A stretch of 64,000 bases of DNA from Vibrio diazotrophicus (GTDB lineage Bacteria > Pseudomonadota > Gammaproteobacteria > Enterobacterales > Vibrionaceae): positions 744,001-808,000 of the forward strand of contig NZ_CP151842.1 in the NCBI RefSeq assembly GCF_038452265.1, read 5' to 3'. The position numbers were made by a program, and so were the translations under genes. Under the pieces are notes generated by a model. The model had not been told where the DNA came from. It was given only the letters and a program-made list of their open reading frames with translations, and did no database searches. Below are positions 7,182 through 16,616 of the stretch, piece after piece; position 1 is the first letter of the stretch, and each line of letters begins with the position of its first letter.

Positions 7182-9389
7182 CTAGGTCAATCTCCGGGCG
7201 TTCGCCTGTAAATAGCGTTCAAAGTCACATAGCGATAAAGGCGGACTATAGTAATAGCCTTGGTGCGTATCACATCCGTGCTCTCGAAGAAAGGTTTCTT
7301 GAACTTGTGTCTCAACGCCTTCAGCGATGACATCGATACCCAATGCTTTGGCCATGGCAATGGTCGCGGTGACAATGGATTGGTCGTTAGGGTTATCTTC
7401 AAGATCTGAGACAAAGGAGCGATCGATTTTAATCTGACTTATAGGCAGACGCTTGAGATACTGCAAAGAGGAATAGCCCGTACCAAAATCGTCTAATGAA
7501 AAAATGATGCCACGCACTTTTAAGGCCTGCATGTGGGCGATAGTCAGTTCAATGTCATCGACTAGCAGGGTTTCAGTGAGCTCGAGCTTTAACGTGCCAG
7601 GTAAAATCGGATAACGTTCAAGAACCGATTCAACTTTCGCCACGAAATCCGAGTGCGTGAACTGTTTGTAGCTCACATTGACAGACAAAGTCAGATATTG
7701 GAAGTCAGATTGCCAACGCGAGAGTTGAAGGCAAGCTTGTTCTAGTACCCAATCCCCAATACTAATGATCAGTCCCGTTTCTTCCGCAAGTGGAATGAAG
7801 TCATCAGGTGCGATAAGTCCATGCTCTGGATGGAACCACCGAATCAGGGCCTCCGCGCCGACGGTCAGATGGGTGCCATGGACTTGAGGTTGATAATACA
7901 ATGCCAGTTGATTGAGTTCGACGGCTTGGCGCAGTGACGACTCGAGATGGAGGCGTTGCAATACCTTGTCTTGTATCGTGCTATGGTACAAATGTGACGC
8001 ATTTTTTCCGTCGAGCTTGGCGTGCGTTAACGCCATCCCAGCGCGATTAATGAGCTCCTCTGCGCCAACGGCATTATCATTAAAAAGCACCATCCCGATA
8101 CTGGCACTGTTGACAAACTTATGCTCGTCGATGGTATGAGGTTGTGCCAACGTCTCTAGTAACTGAGTGCTCCATTGGCTGACTTGTTCGAGCGCTTGAG
8201 GATACTCTTCAGGTAAGCCACAGAGTATCAACATGAATTCGTCATGTCCGATGCGCGCTAACGTATCCTGGGGGCGAAGAAGCGCACAGATACGCTGTGC
8301 GATGAGTATCAGCAATGTATCACCACACGGGTGACCATGAAGGTCAATGATTTTTTTAAAGTCATCGATGTCAATATAGAGAATCGCACAGTAAGATCGA
8401 CGATGTGCGAGAGAGTCACATTGCTGGGTTAACTTATCTAATAACCAACGCCGGTTTGGTAGTGACGTCAGTGGGTCAAAGTAGGCGAGTTGGGTAATGG
8501 TTTCCTCGCTCTCTTTACGACTCGTGATATCTTGAATGAATCCGGACAGTCGCTCAGGCTTGCCGGACTTGAGGTAATGCACCTGTCCACGACACTCTAT
8601 CCACCGGCGCTCCCCATCGCTGAGGCGAGTGACTGGGCACTCTAGGAAGAAGTCTTCGCCAGTCTCAAAGCTGTGCTGCCGAGCGGCAATGAAGTCGGGC
8701 ATGACGTCTTCATCGATGACGGATTTTAGGGTATCAAGGCCTGGGGGGCAGGACCTTTCTAATCCGAGCAAGTCATAAATTTGCGGTGACCACTGAGAAC
8801 GAGTGCCCTCATAAGGGGATGACCAGTGCCCGATTTGAGCGTAATCCATGGCATCGTGAAGCCGGCGTTCACTGTCTCTAAGTCGCTCGAAGGCATGCTG
8901 GTGTGAATGCGGCTCACTGAGCATTAGGACCGCGACGTCGGCGAGGCGTTGTGAAGCGAATACCACTAACGATGTCATGGGCTCGGTTGGTGTAGACGGC
9001 TTTTGCGACGCAGAAAGCCAGCGAATCCATAAAGCGAGCGCCGCCAACAGTTGCTGTTGCTCGGTGTTCTTTTCTATAAAGGCGTTAAAGGCACGTAACG
9101 TGGAGCGGAAATCTTGATAAGCGTTGGGGGTGAGTGCCATCGCCTGCTCAGCATGCCTAAAAAAGTGGGTTAGTGCGTTTAAGAGCCGGTCATCGCGTTG
9201 CGCTTCGATAAGGCACCGAGCTACGTCATCAAAAGGGCGCGTTTGAGGTATCGTGGGGTAATCTTCAGCAGTAAGTCTGCCTTGTTGGCCCTCAAAACTT
9301 AACGAACGGTTACGATGGGACTTCGTCATAACTGCGGGGAAAACCTCTCTTGCTTCATGTCTAACATCGCTCGTATTTATGTCAATCAT
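7182..9389 (-). CDS. PAS-GGDEF-EAL protein, likely c-di-GMP phosphodiesterase
   Basis: A 735-residue protein. An N-terminal region of about 200 residues without a clear domain is followed by a PAS/PAC segment (YAQIGHWSSPYEGTRSQWSPQIYDLLGLE to GFIQDITSRKESEE, about 195-305), a GGDEF domain (YFDPLTSLPNRRWL to about 475) and an EAL domain (about 485-730). The GGDEF signature is degenerate (IGHDEF), while EALIRW, ETLLVDD and DDFGTGYSS keep the metal-binding EAL residues. It is therefore probably a phosphodiesterase with a regulatory GGDEF domain. No membrane segment is visible, so it is probably cytoplasmic. It is one of three c-di-GMP genes in the island. Confidence 0.9.
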   Translation of the reverse strand: MIDINTSDVRHEAREVFPAVMTKSHRNRSLSFEGQQGRLTAEDYPTIPQTRPFDDVARCLIEAQRDDRLLNALTHFFRHAEQAMALTPNAYQDFRSTLRAFNAFIEKNTEQQQLLAALALWIRWLSASQKPSTPTEPMTSLVVFASQRLADVAVLMLSEPHSHQHAFERLRDSERRLHDAMDYAQIGHWSSPYEGTRSQWSPQIYDLLGLERSCPPGLDTLKSVIDEDVMPDFIAARQHSFETGEDFFLECPVTRLSDGERRWIECRGQVHYLKSGKPERLSGFIQDITSRKESEETITQLAYFDPLTSLPNRRWLLDKLTQQCDSLAHRRSYCAILYIDIDDFKKIIDLHGHPCGDTLLILIAQRICALLRPQDTLARIGHDEFMLILCGLPEEYPQALEQVSQWSTQLLETLAQPHTIDEHKFVNSASIGMVLFNDNAVGAEELINRAGMALTHAKLDGKNASHLYHSTIQDKVLQRLHLESSLRQAVELNQLALYYQPQVHGTHLTVGAEALIRWFHPEHGLIAPDDFIPLAEETGLIISIGDWVLEQACLQLSRWQSDFQYLTLSVNVSYKQFTHSDFVAKVESVLERYPILPGTLKLELTETLLVDDIELTIAHMQALKVRGIIFSLDDFGTGYSSLQYLKRLPISQIKIDRSFVSDLEDNPNDQSIVTATIAMAKALGIDVIAEGVETQVQETFLREHGCDTHQGYYYSPPLSLCDFERYLQANARRLT

Positions 9390-9716
9390 ACTCAGGTTGT
9401 GTTGATAGTCAACGCGTCACAGGTACACACCGATTGATATCACCTTATATTGGGTAAGTTTTATGCACGACGTTTCATTTTTTGAGAGGTAGTAGTTTTA
9501 TTAATCGATAGCGGTGTTAGATGATTGTCGAATGTAATTTGACCGCCTACGGTTTGTCGAAAGTAGTCAGTTTGGTACACCAAGCTAACATCGCTCGAAC
9601 ACATCGCAAGTTTGCGCCAGTTCTGCATCGCCAAGTACAGTCAGATTGGCATCGCATTAGTGTCGTTGATTCGCCAACGAATCGCTCTTACTAAGCGTAG
9701 ACCATATTTGACAATA
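9390..9716. other. Intergenic stretch between two c-di-GMP genes
   Basis: There is no credible gene on either strand. Both neighbours are on the minus strand, so the promoter of the GGDEF-EAL gene should lie in its left part. No distinct terminator or repeat stands out. Confidence 0.4.
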
Positions 9717-11012
9717 TTACGGGCGGTCCACCTTTACTTGGTTTCGTCCGTTACGTTTTGCTTCATAGAGCGCGCGATCGGCTCTCTTCAGAACATCGGA
9801 GACTTGTGTGTCGTCAGTGTCTAGACTGGTGACGCCGATGCTGATGGTAACGGACTTCGTAACGTCTAGTGCTAGATTCGCGATGCGTGATCTCAAGGTG
9901 TTGGCGAGGTGCGAGGCACCGGTAAGGTCAGTGGACGGGCAGACAATTAAAAACTCCTCCCCACCCCAACGGCCTAACACGTCAGTTTGGCGTAGGGTGT
10001 CACGAAGTGTGTTGGCAATGGCTCGCAATGTGTTGTCGCCCACATCATGTCCATACGTATCATTGATGACCTTGAAGTGATCGATGTCGATGAGGATAAC
10101 CGAAAATGGGTGCCCATAACGTTGCCCTTTTTGAAATTCTTGGTTGAGTACACGATCGAGTTCCCGACGGTTATAGATATCGGTCAGTGGATCGGTCACC
10201 GACAGCTGTCTTAACTTAGCTTCGAGTATGACTCGATCGGTAACATCCTCGATGACGGCTTGAACAGCTGGCTCTCCATCCCATTCAATCAGGTTGTCGT
10301 AGACGCGAAAGTAACGAATCTCTCCATCAAAACATCGATTTTTCACAACCGTTTTGGCCCCGGATAAACGGCCACTAATGAGTGATTGATAACGTGACTG
10401 AGCGTTGGCGTGCTCCTCCTCAGGTAGTAAAGTGAGTAAGTTGACATCACGGAGTACGGCGTCGATGGAGGGGACGCGCATCAAGTCAACCCAAGCTTGA
10501 TTGACAAATATGGGTTTAAAGTCTCGGTGGACGCTAATGCCTTGCCCTGAATTGGTGATCAGCTGTTTAAATTTTTGCTCATTTTCCTGAAGTTGCTGTT
10601 GGGCTCGTTCTTGTGCTGAGAGATCGATAACCGTGACTTGTAAAGCGGGTTTTCCGTTCCACTCAATCACGTGATCGATGGCAAACACTGAGAATTCCCG
10701 ACCGTGGCGATGGCGATTACGAAAGGTTCTCCCTCGGGGAAGAACGTCACCTTTGAGCGTTTGATAATAGTTGTCGATCGCTTTGGGATGGTCAGAGGGA
10801 TCAATCAAGTCAAGAAAGGAGTCTATTGAGTTGAGGAGTTCTGAGGCGCTAGAGTAGCCATACAGGTGCGCGTAGTATTCATTGACGAATACGGTCTCTA
10901 AATCTTGGATAATGATGATACCCAATATGGATATGTATGGTACCAGCTTCAATAACCCCCCTCTGTATTGACTGGTGCTTGATATAGTTAACTCGCTTTT
11001 TACTGATAACAT
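9717..11012 (-). CDS. Double-PAS diguanylate cyclase
   Basis: A 431-residue protein with two PAS/PAC units (about 25-140 and 145-265; each ends in a PAC-like segment, VTVIDLSAQERAQ and AVIEDVTDRVILE) and a C-terminal GGDEF domain (VTDPLTDIYNRRELDRVL onwards). The active-site motif is intact (GRWGGEEF). RQTD, five residues before it, is a canonical inhibitory I-site for c-di-GMP feedback. No membrane helix, so probably a cytoplasmic sensor cyclase. Its end lies 327 bases upstream of the phosphodiesterase gene, so the two could act as a matched pair. Confidence 0.92.
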   Translation of the reverse strand: MLSVKSELTISSTSQYRGGLLKLVPYISILGIIIIQDLETVFVNEYYAHLYGYSSASELLNSIDSFLDLIDPSDHPKAIDNYYQTLKGDVLPRGRTFRNRHRHGREFSVFAIDHVIEWNGKPALQVTVIDLSAQERAQQQLQENEQKFKQLITNSGQGISVHRDFKPIFVNQAWVDLMRVPSIDAVLRDVNLLTLLPEEEHANAQSRYQSLISGRLSGAKTVVKNRCFDGEIRYFRVYDNLIEWDGEPAVQAVIEDVTDRVILEAKLRQLSVTDPLTDIYNRRELDRVLNQEFQKGQRYGHPFSVILIDIDHFKVINDTYGHDVGDNTLRAIANTLRDTLRQTDVLGRWGGEEFLIVCPSTDLTGASHLANTLRSRIANLALDVTKSVTISIGVTSLDTDDTQVSDVLKRADRALYEAKRNGRNQVKVDRP

Positions 11013-11044
11013 ATACCTTCAAATAGATGCGTTAAGGCAAAAAA

Positions 11045-11142
11045 AGAATTGGGAGCAATCACGCTCTCCACTGTCGTTTTTTACTGCTGCTGTTGGCATT
11101 AACATTACTTTTTTTTATGATTTCACTGCCTTCGGGCATTGT
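11045..11142 (-). pseudogene. Remnant of the small exported-protein gene (3' end plus terminator)
   Basis: This stretch aligns with 16565-16662, the terminator and last codons of the 75-residue exported protein. The minus-strand frame reads ITMPEGSEIIKKS against ITVPEGCEAITEK in the intact gene. The hairpin GGGAGC/GCTCTCC is a decayed form of the one at 16566-16589, and CACTGTCGTTTTTTA is nearly identical. No start or signal peptide remains. Confidence 0.7.
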
Positions 11143-11376
11143 GATGGCTGGAAAAGAAAGGCTGGCGTAGAGCCGATAAAGCAGATTAAGAATCGACGCT
11201 TATGGCAGGCAGTCGATGAGCTGCGTTCTGGCAAGTATGTCGAAGTCGAAAAGGTTAGAGCGCATTCTGGTGTCAGAGGGAATGAGATAGCGGATTCGCT
11301 AGCTGTTGATGCAGCTAGATGTGATATAGATTCATGTAACAGTGCGGCTTGTAGGTTCAATCCAACAAGCCGCTAG
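11143..11376 (+). pseudogene. Remnant of the RNase H gene (3' third plus terminator)
   Basis: The plus-strand frame reads GWKRKAGVEPIKQIKNRRLW, then EVEKVRAHSG and NEIADSLAVDAA. This is clearly homologous to residues from about 97 to the end of the intact RNase H at 6304-6741. The first two thirds, with most of the catalytic acids, are missing. The copy is fused at about 11142 to a remnant of another gene in opposite orientation. A homologous hairpin follows at 11344-11373. The frame open from 10975 is a chance fusion. Confidence 0.78.
11344..11373 (+). terminator. Hairpin after the RNase H remnant
   Basis: GCGGCTTGT / ACAAGCCGC, a 9-bp stem with a 12-base loop. Related in sequence and position to the hairpin after the intact RNase H gene. 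Confidence 0.55.
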
Positions 11377-11946
11377 TATTCGTTATTTGCGTTTTTCTTA
11401 ATAACATATAACTGAAGACGGATACGATAAAGATAAAAATTAGGATTCAACGTTGCCTTCTATTAAGCGGTTACCTATAGAGTTATTAAGTGGGGTTGTA
11501 ACGTAAACATTTGATTTTATATCATATTTCCCTATTACAATAAAAGCCAATTGTAGATTAGGTCTATGCTATACATTGTGCTCTGTACCTGATAGTCCTT
11601 AAAACTTTAGATGCATGCAAAATTGGCAGTAATAGGACGTAATGAAAAAATAGACGCTTCATATTGCATCTTTTGGGGAGAGAAGAATTTTGCCCAGCGT
11701 TTTAGCCATCAGGGTAGAAGACGTATCCGACTTTTGTCTATGGCGGGAATGTAGATGAAATGTTTCTCGATACTCCGTCACAATCATCAAGTAACGCTCA
11801 AGGCAAAATGCGATGATAGTTAGTCTGTTATACAGTTAGTCGCATTTGTTCATGAGTACGGTATAGTTACATCGTAATGCTTGCTATTACATATTTTTTA
11901 GTTCATTTAGAATGATTATTCTTCTCTTAAAAATAGGTACAGTAAT
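11377..11946. other. Intergenic stretch before the Cache-GGDEF gene
   Basis: A/T-rich DNA with short stop-broken frames on both strands. It probably contains the promoter of the cyclase gene starting at 11947 or just downstream. I see no repeat, RNA gene or credible coding frame. Confidence 0.4.
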
Positions 11947-13506
11947 TTGTCCAGAGTGGTTGATAAGTTGAATTTGAGAAAGTTGATACTTTTTTTATGC
12001 ATGTTCAGTGTAGCTATTACTTTATTGAATGCCTTTTACACGGTTTATCGCGTTCAAAAAGAATTGATTCTTAGCAATACGATGGAATCCAATTGGGTTT
12101 ATGCCGAAAAAATGGCGGACATGACCGATGCTTTTATTGATACCGCGATGTCTCAGTTGAACTTCAGTGCGAATATATTGAGTAAAAAGATTGGCGATAC
12201 TCAAGTGTTAGACAATGAAGTGGAACGTTTAAGATTACAGACGAATGCATTCAATTCAGTGGTAGTCGTGGATTCTAAAGGCACTATCATTGCAATATCA
12301 CCTGAAACATTGGCATTGAAAGGCGTTACATTAAAGCAAGACGCCGCTCGTCAATCTTTAAACGCAAGAGCGCCTCTCATTACGGACCCTTTTGTATCAC
12401 CTTCTGGCAACTATATTACGAGTATCTCCCATCCGATTTATTCTGAAGCTGGCGAATATTTAGGGTATGTCAGTGGTACTTTGTATTTGGAACGCCAAAA
12501 TATTTTGACAAGACTTTTGGGTAAACATAGTCATCAAGATGGTTCGTATATGTATGTCGTCGACCGTAATAAAACCATCATTTATCATCCCGATAAGAGG
12601 AGAGTCGGGCAAGTGATACTCAATAATGAGGCTATCAACGCGGTTGTTAACCGTGAAGATGGATATGGTGACATTGTCAATTCGCAAGGTGTTGATATGT
12701 TGGCTGGTTACGCTCCAGTAAAGAACTCCGGATGGGGCGTGATAGTCCAAAAGCCAAAGAATAATGCTTTAAACAGCCTTAATGATTTAATGTTTCTTGT
12801 CTTTTGGAAAGGTTTCCCGATAGGTGTGCTGACATTGATGTTTATTTGGGGGGCATCTATTTTGATATCTCGGCCACTTTGGCAGCTCGCCAGTGCTGCT
12901 ACTAAAATTGGTAATTACAAGTCGACGATATCGGATTTAAACCGTATTCATGCATGGTACTTTGAAGCGTTGCACTTAAGGCGGAGTTTTTTGAATGCTA
13001 TGGGTGTCGTGTCAAATACCATTGATAAACTCCATTCAGATACGTTGACGGATGCGCTTACTGGTGCTTTAAATCGAAGAGGATTAGATAAGACGATTGA
13101 ACAGTTTCAAGAGCAAAATAGACCATTTTCATTGTTGGCTTTGGACATTGACCACTTCAAGAGGGTTAATGATACATTTGGTCATCATATCGGAGACGAA
13201 CTAATAAAAAGTTTATCCAAGATAATGAAAGAAGAAGCTCGAGCACAAGATGTTGTGTGCCGCTCTGGTGGTGAGGAATTTATTATTTTTCTTGCCAACA
13301 CTAACCCGACTAGAGCATATGATGTAGCAGAGCGAATTCGCCGCTCAATAGAAGCCTATCATTTTGATACTGTCGGTAATGTAACAATTTCAATTGGTGT
13401 ATCGCACTGGAAAGGACAAGAGGACTCTATACATGAGGCAATCAAAAATGCAGATAATGCGCTGTATAAAGCTAAGCGTAATGGGCGAAATCGCACTGAA
13501 CTGTAA
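11947..13506 (+). CDS. Membrane Cache-domain diguanylate cyclase
   Basis: 519 residues. A membrane segment near 12-32 is followed by a periplasmic double-Cache sensor of about 240 residues (NSVVVVDSKGTIIAISPE and SGNYITSISHPIYSEAGEYLGYVSGTLYL are typical), a second membrane segment near 275-300, a linker, and a GGDEF domain from about 365 (DTLTDALTGALNRRGLD). The catalytic motif SGGEEF is intact and RAQD before it forms an I-site. It should make c-di-GMP in response to a periplasmic ligand. The frame starts with a TTG at 11947; the first ATG is near 12000, inside the first membrane segment, so the upstream start is preferred although weak. Confidence 0.9.
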   Translation: MSRVVDKLNLRKLILFLCMFSVAITLLNAFYTVYRVQKELILSNTMESNWVYAEKMADMTDAFIDTAMSQLNFSANILSKKIGDTQVLDNEVERLRLQTNAFNSVVVVDSKGTIIAISPETLALKGVTLKQDAARQSLNARAPLITDPFVSPSGNYITSISHPIYSEAGEYLGYVSGTLYLERQNILTRLLGKHSHQDGSYMYVVDRNKTIIYHPDKRRVGQVILNNEAINAVVNREDGYGDIVNSQGVDMLAGYAPVKNSGWGVIVQKPKNNALNSLNDLMFLVFWKGFPIGVLTLMFIWGASILISRPLWQLASAATKIGNYKSTISDLNRIHAWYFEALHLRRSFLNAMGVVSNTIDKLHSDTLTDALTGALNRRGLDKTIEQFQEQNRPFSLLALDIDHFKRVNDTFGHHIGDELIKSLSKIMKEEARAQDVVCRSGGEEFIIFLANTNPTRAYDVAERIRRSIEAYHFDTVGNVTISIGVSHWKGQEDSIHEAIKNADNALYKAKRNGRNRTEL

Positions 13507-13724
13507 TAGAAGGTCTTAGGTCATGGTTAGCCTCTCTTGTCAGACTATAAACTCTGGGGGAGGTAAGTTCTGTCTGGTAGACTGGCTCTGTAAGATTTCT
13601 AATAGCTCAAATGATTAAAGTTTCGATTACGCCTAGTTTAGCTACTTTGTTGTATCGAGAATCGCTACCTTCAGGGTTATTTAGCTATATACTAGGCAAG
13701 TGAACTATAGGTGACATAGGGTTC

Positions 13725-13964
13725 GTGAGAGTGGTTAATACAAATCTTAAAGAATATGATGATTTAGTAGATAAGTACTCAGGTGTTCTACTATCTGAAT
13801 TAACAGAAGAGTTCGGAGATGAACAGACTGCACTATATGTAACAGTTTTGACTTTTGAAACTCTCTGGTTATTTCTGAAAAGTAATGCACCCCCTCACAA
13901 CATTCTCAGGTGGCTACACATTCGCGCAAAATACATACAGTCGGCGAAAATTAATAGCCATTAA
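13725..13964 (+). CDS. Hypothetical 79-residue protein
   Basis: I do not recognise it. It is acidic at the N-terminus (EYDDLVDKYSGVLLSELTEEFGDEQTALYVTVLTFETLWLFLKS) and probably helical, without a clear signal peptide. The start is GTG at 13725 (or 13731), with ATAGG upstream. It follows the Cache-GGDEF gene by 218 bases. Composition favours a real gene, but no function can be given. Confidence 0.5.
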   Translation: MRVVNTNLKEYDDLVDKYSGVLLSELTEEFGDEQTALYVTVLTFETLWLFLKSNAPPHNILRWLHIRAKYIQSAKINSH

Positions 13965-14135
13965 CCCCTAGTCATTTGATTGTTCAAAGGCTCTATTAAA
14001 AAGAATTGATGTCATATTTGGACAAAGTCCCTCCACCTTCCCTTAAGGTGTTAAGTAGAGTTGTTAAGTTAAGTAATGTATGGCAATAAGTGAACGCTGA
14101 GTTTCTGTGTAAGTGCATCATAATCAAAGACACAA

Positions 14136-14166
14136 AAAGTCAGCAATTTTTTGGATTGCTGACTTT
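14136..14166 (-). terminator. Terminator of the chemoreceptor gene
   Basis: An 11-bp stem (AAAGTCAGCAA / TTGCTGACTTT) with a 9-base loop. On the minus strand the T-rich 3' arm continues into TTGTGTC. It lies about 60 bases after the stop codon at 14229. Confidence 0.65.
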
Positions 14167-14228
14167 GCACACCCTATTTAGCACGAGGGAGCCGTCGTAC
14201 TCCCATTTAGATTCATAGAGCTAGGGAA

Positions 14229-15890
14229 CTATACTTTGAAACGTTCAACCAAAGAGGATAACTCTTTAACCTTGATATTTAAGTCTTCGCTACCACGCTT
14301 ACTGTCCTGAGCGAGCTTGGAAGCATCATCGCTTTGTTCTGATATAACCACGACCCTCTGAGATATTTCTTGTCCAACTACACTTTGTTGGCTGGTCGCA
14401 GTGGCAATTAGAGCGTTCATGTCTAAAATGTCTTGCACAGATTCTTGGATTTTACGAAGAGCGGAAGTCGCTGAGTTAGCTTGAGATACAGTATCGATAC
14501 TGCGTTTATGACTCTTGTCCATTACGGTAACAGCATCATCTGAAGCAGCTTTCAGCCGCTGTATGATATCGTGAATGTCTCCAGTACTGTCCTGCGTACG
14601 ACTTGCTAGTTTACGGACTTCATCTGCCACTACAGCAAAGCCACGACCTTGATCTCCAGCTCGCGCAGCTTCGATGGCTGCATTCAGTGCTAACAAGTTA
14701 GTTTGCTCAGCGATCTCCTGAATAATATCAAGTGATGATGAAATGTTCTTTACATCGCCCTCAAGCTTGGATATCACAATACTTGCTTGAGCTACCTCTT
14801 CTGATAAAGCTGATACAGAACTTGCTGTAGCCACAACGACTTGATGCGCAACACTAACATTATCTTCTGCTTCCCGTGCAGAATCAGCAGCTTGACCAGC
14901 ATTATTCGATATCTCTGCCGCTGTCGCTGTCATTTCTGTCATCGCTGTCGCTACTTGTTCTGTCTCTTTTTGCTGACCAGCAGAAAGTTGAGCTGAATCC
15001 GAAGCTCTCTGATTCATCGCTTTGCTCTCTTGAACAACTTGCTGACTTACATTTCTAACTTGGTTGATAATCTCTTGAAGACTCGCTACAAATGTATTGA
15101 AATCTTCACTAAGAACATTAAATTCCCTTGCTTTAAAGCTTTCCATGCGAGCTGTCAAATCAGCATCACCACTAGCGAAAGAACGGATAGAGTTACTAAA
15201 GAGTTCAAGTGGTCTCATAACGCTTCTATTCACTAGATATGCCATGAAAGCAACGCTCAGCATAACGACGACGCTAATTAGAATCAGTGTCCAAAGACTT
15301 TGATCTAATCTATCTAAAGCACTTTTTTCCATATGCATCAGTTCTTGTTCTACATCGTCGGTGTAGATACCGGCACCTAAAGTCAGATCCCATTGTGGAA
15401 TATAAATAGAGTAACTAAGCTTGGGCAGTGGTGATGAACTGCCAGGTTTAGGGAAGTAATACGTTGTGAATTTTTCAGCCTTTGCATTCTTAATTAATTC
15501 TTGAACAAAATAGCTGCCATTCGAGTCCTTGAGATTATAAAAGCTTTGACCAATACCTACGTTACTTTTTCCTAGAAGTAGTCTTATGCCTTTTGAGTCA
15601 TACCCAAATAGATACCCTGAATCACCGAACTTAACATTTCTCAAAAGAGAAATGGCATCTTCACGAGACGCTTTTGTTTGTTTTAGTGGAGCTAAGGCAC
15701 TATCTGCGATTTCTAGGTAGGTTCGTAGCTCAGCCTTCTTCATTTCTATCATCGCTTCGTGGGCGCTAGCAATTTGATCTGAGCTTAAACGTCTGGCTTC
15801 AATTGAGGCCTCTAACATCATTGCGATAGATACAATGATCACTGGTAAGAAAGACAAAACATAAAGTCGATGTCTAATGGTCAAATTCAT
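14229..15890 (-). CDS. Methyl-accepting chemotaxis protein with a Cache sensor
   Basis: 553 residues. Membrane segment 1 is near residues 8-28, and a periplasmic single-Cache-like sensor spans about 30-185 (FGDSGYLFGYDSKGIRLL; WDLTLGAGIYTDD). Membrane segment 2 is near 195-217, a HAMP domain follows to about 270, and the long signalling coiled coil has the canonical tip EQTNLLALNAAIEAARAG followed by GRGFAVVADEVRKLA. It would signal to CheA/CheW at the cell pole. No C-terminal CheR-binding pentapeptide is visible. It is carried by the island next to c-di-GMP genes. The ATG at 15888-15890 is the natural start. Confidence 0.95.
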   Translation of the reverse strand: MNLTIRHRLYVLSFLPVIIVSIAMMLEASIEARRLSSDQIASAHEAMIEMKKAELRTYLEIADSALAPLKQTKASREDAISLLRNVKFGDSGYLFGYDSKGIRLLLGKSNVGIGQSFYNLKDSNGSYFVQELIKNAKAEKFTTYYFPKPGSSSPLPKLSYSIYIPQWDLTLGAGIYTDDVEQELMHMEKSALDRLDQSLWTLILISVVVMLSVAFMAYLVNRSVMRPLELFSNSIRSFASGDADLTARMESFKAREFNVLSEDFNTFVASLQEIINQVRNVSQQVVQESKAMNQRASDSAQLSAGQQKETEQVATAMTEMTATAAEISNNAGQAADSAREAEDNVSVAHQVVVATASSVSALSEEVAQASIVISKLEGDVKNISSSLDIIQEIAEQTNLLALNAAIEAARAGDQGRGFAVVADEVRKLASRTQDSTGDIHDIIQRLKAASDDAVTVMDKSHKRSIDTVSQANSATSALRKIQESVQDILDMNALIATATSQQSVVGQEISQRVVVISEQSDDASKLAQDSKRGSEDLNIKVKELSSLVERFKV

Positions 15891-16565
15891 GACGTATTCC
15901 TTTCATTATTTGTATTCGTGCATACTAGATGAAAAGCTAACGGACATTAAAGCACTACTTGTAATGGCCGCAGTATAAAACAATGTGGTTACATGATTGG
16001 AAGCTTACAATACATGAAATATTCCGTGCAATTTAAGCTACTGACAATCTATCGCGTTAAATAAAGATCAACTCATTTTTGCTATATCTTCTCAAACATA
16101 AATTTTAAATAAGTGACGGTTAATTGTTGGTAAGAGAGACCTATGCCTGAAATTGAGTTGCTCTAACGGTTGACTTCATATGGGGCATTATTAGGAAGAA
16201 CTTGTTAAGGCTGGTTATCTTGTGGTGATTTGTGATGTGCCGTTTTAAACCTAGAACAAATAGATAGCTCGACTTACCTTGCTTATCATTAGGCCCGTTT
16301 GTTGCGATTGTAGTCCTTTAACTCAAAGGCTAAACAGAATGATTATGGCGCTAAGATTCAGCTTTCTAAGGTATTGTAAAAAATTGAGCACGTGAGGTCA
16401 GTGACGCAAAAGTGAGTGGTGAGCACTAGTCACATCACCTCCCTCACGGTATTAAGCATAACTCAATTTGTATAAATAACCTACTTCACTATATTTGATT
16501 ATCCAGCATCTGAATTATCAACCCTTGTCCAGATAACACGTTGATGGACCGACAGAAGCAAAAAA
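15891..16565. other. 675-base stretch without an intact gene
   Basis: It contains the upstream region of the chemoreceptor gene and, around 16180-16380, short open stretches separated by stops (such as EELVKAGYLVVICDVP and QNDYGAKIQLSKVL in different frames) that may be remains of decayed genes. An imperfect hairpin lies near 16412-16447. Nothing here can be named. Confidence 0.35.
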
Positions 16566-16589
16566 ATGGGGAGCGTAATTGCTCCCCAT
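16566..16589 (-). terminator. Terminator after the small exported protein
   Basis: A 9-bp stem (ATGGGGAGC / GCTCCCCAT) with a 6-base loop, followed on the minus strand by TTTTTTGC. It closes the minus-strand cassette that runs down from radC. A decayed copy lies at 11045-11070. Confidence 0.8.
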
Positions 16590-16616
16590 TGTCGTTTTTT
16601 ATCGTTGTTGGTGGTA

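Noticed and set aside
10975..11376. Apparent 133-residue gene with an RNase H-like C-terminus
   Set aside because: The first half is the antisense of another gene's remnant; only the last part matches RNase H and the catalytic acids are missing, so it is a chance fusion over a scar.
16180..16380. Possible decayed gene (fragments EELVKAGYLVVICDVP and QNDYGAKIQLSKVL)
   Set aside because: The fragments are short, in different frames and cannot be tied to one family by eye.
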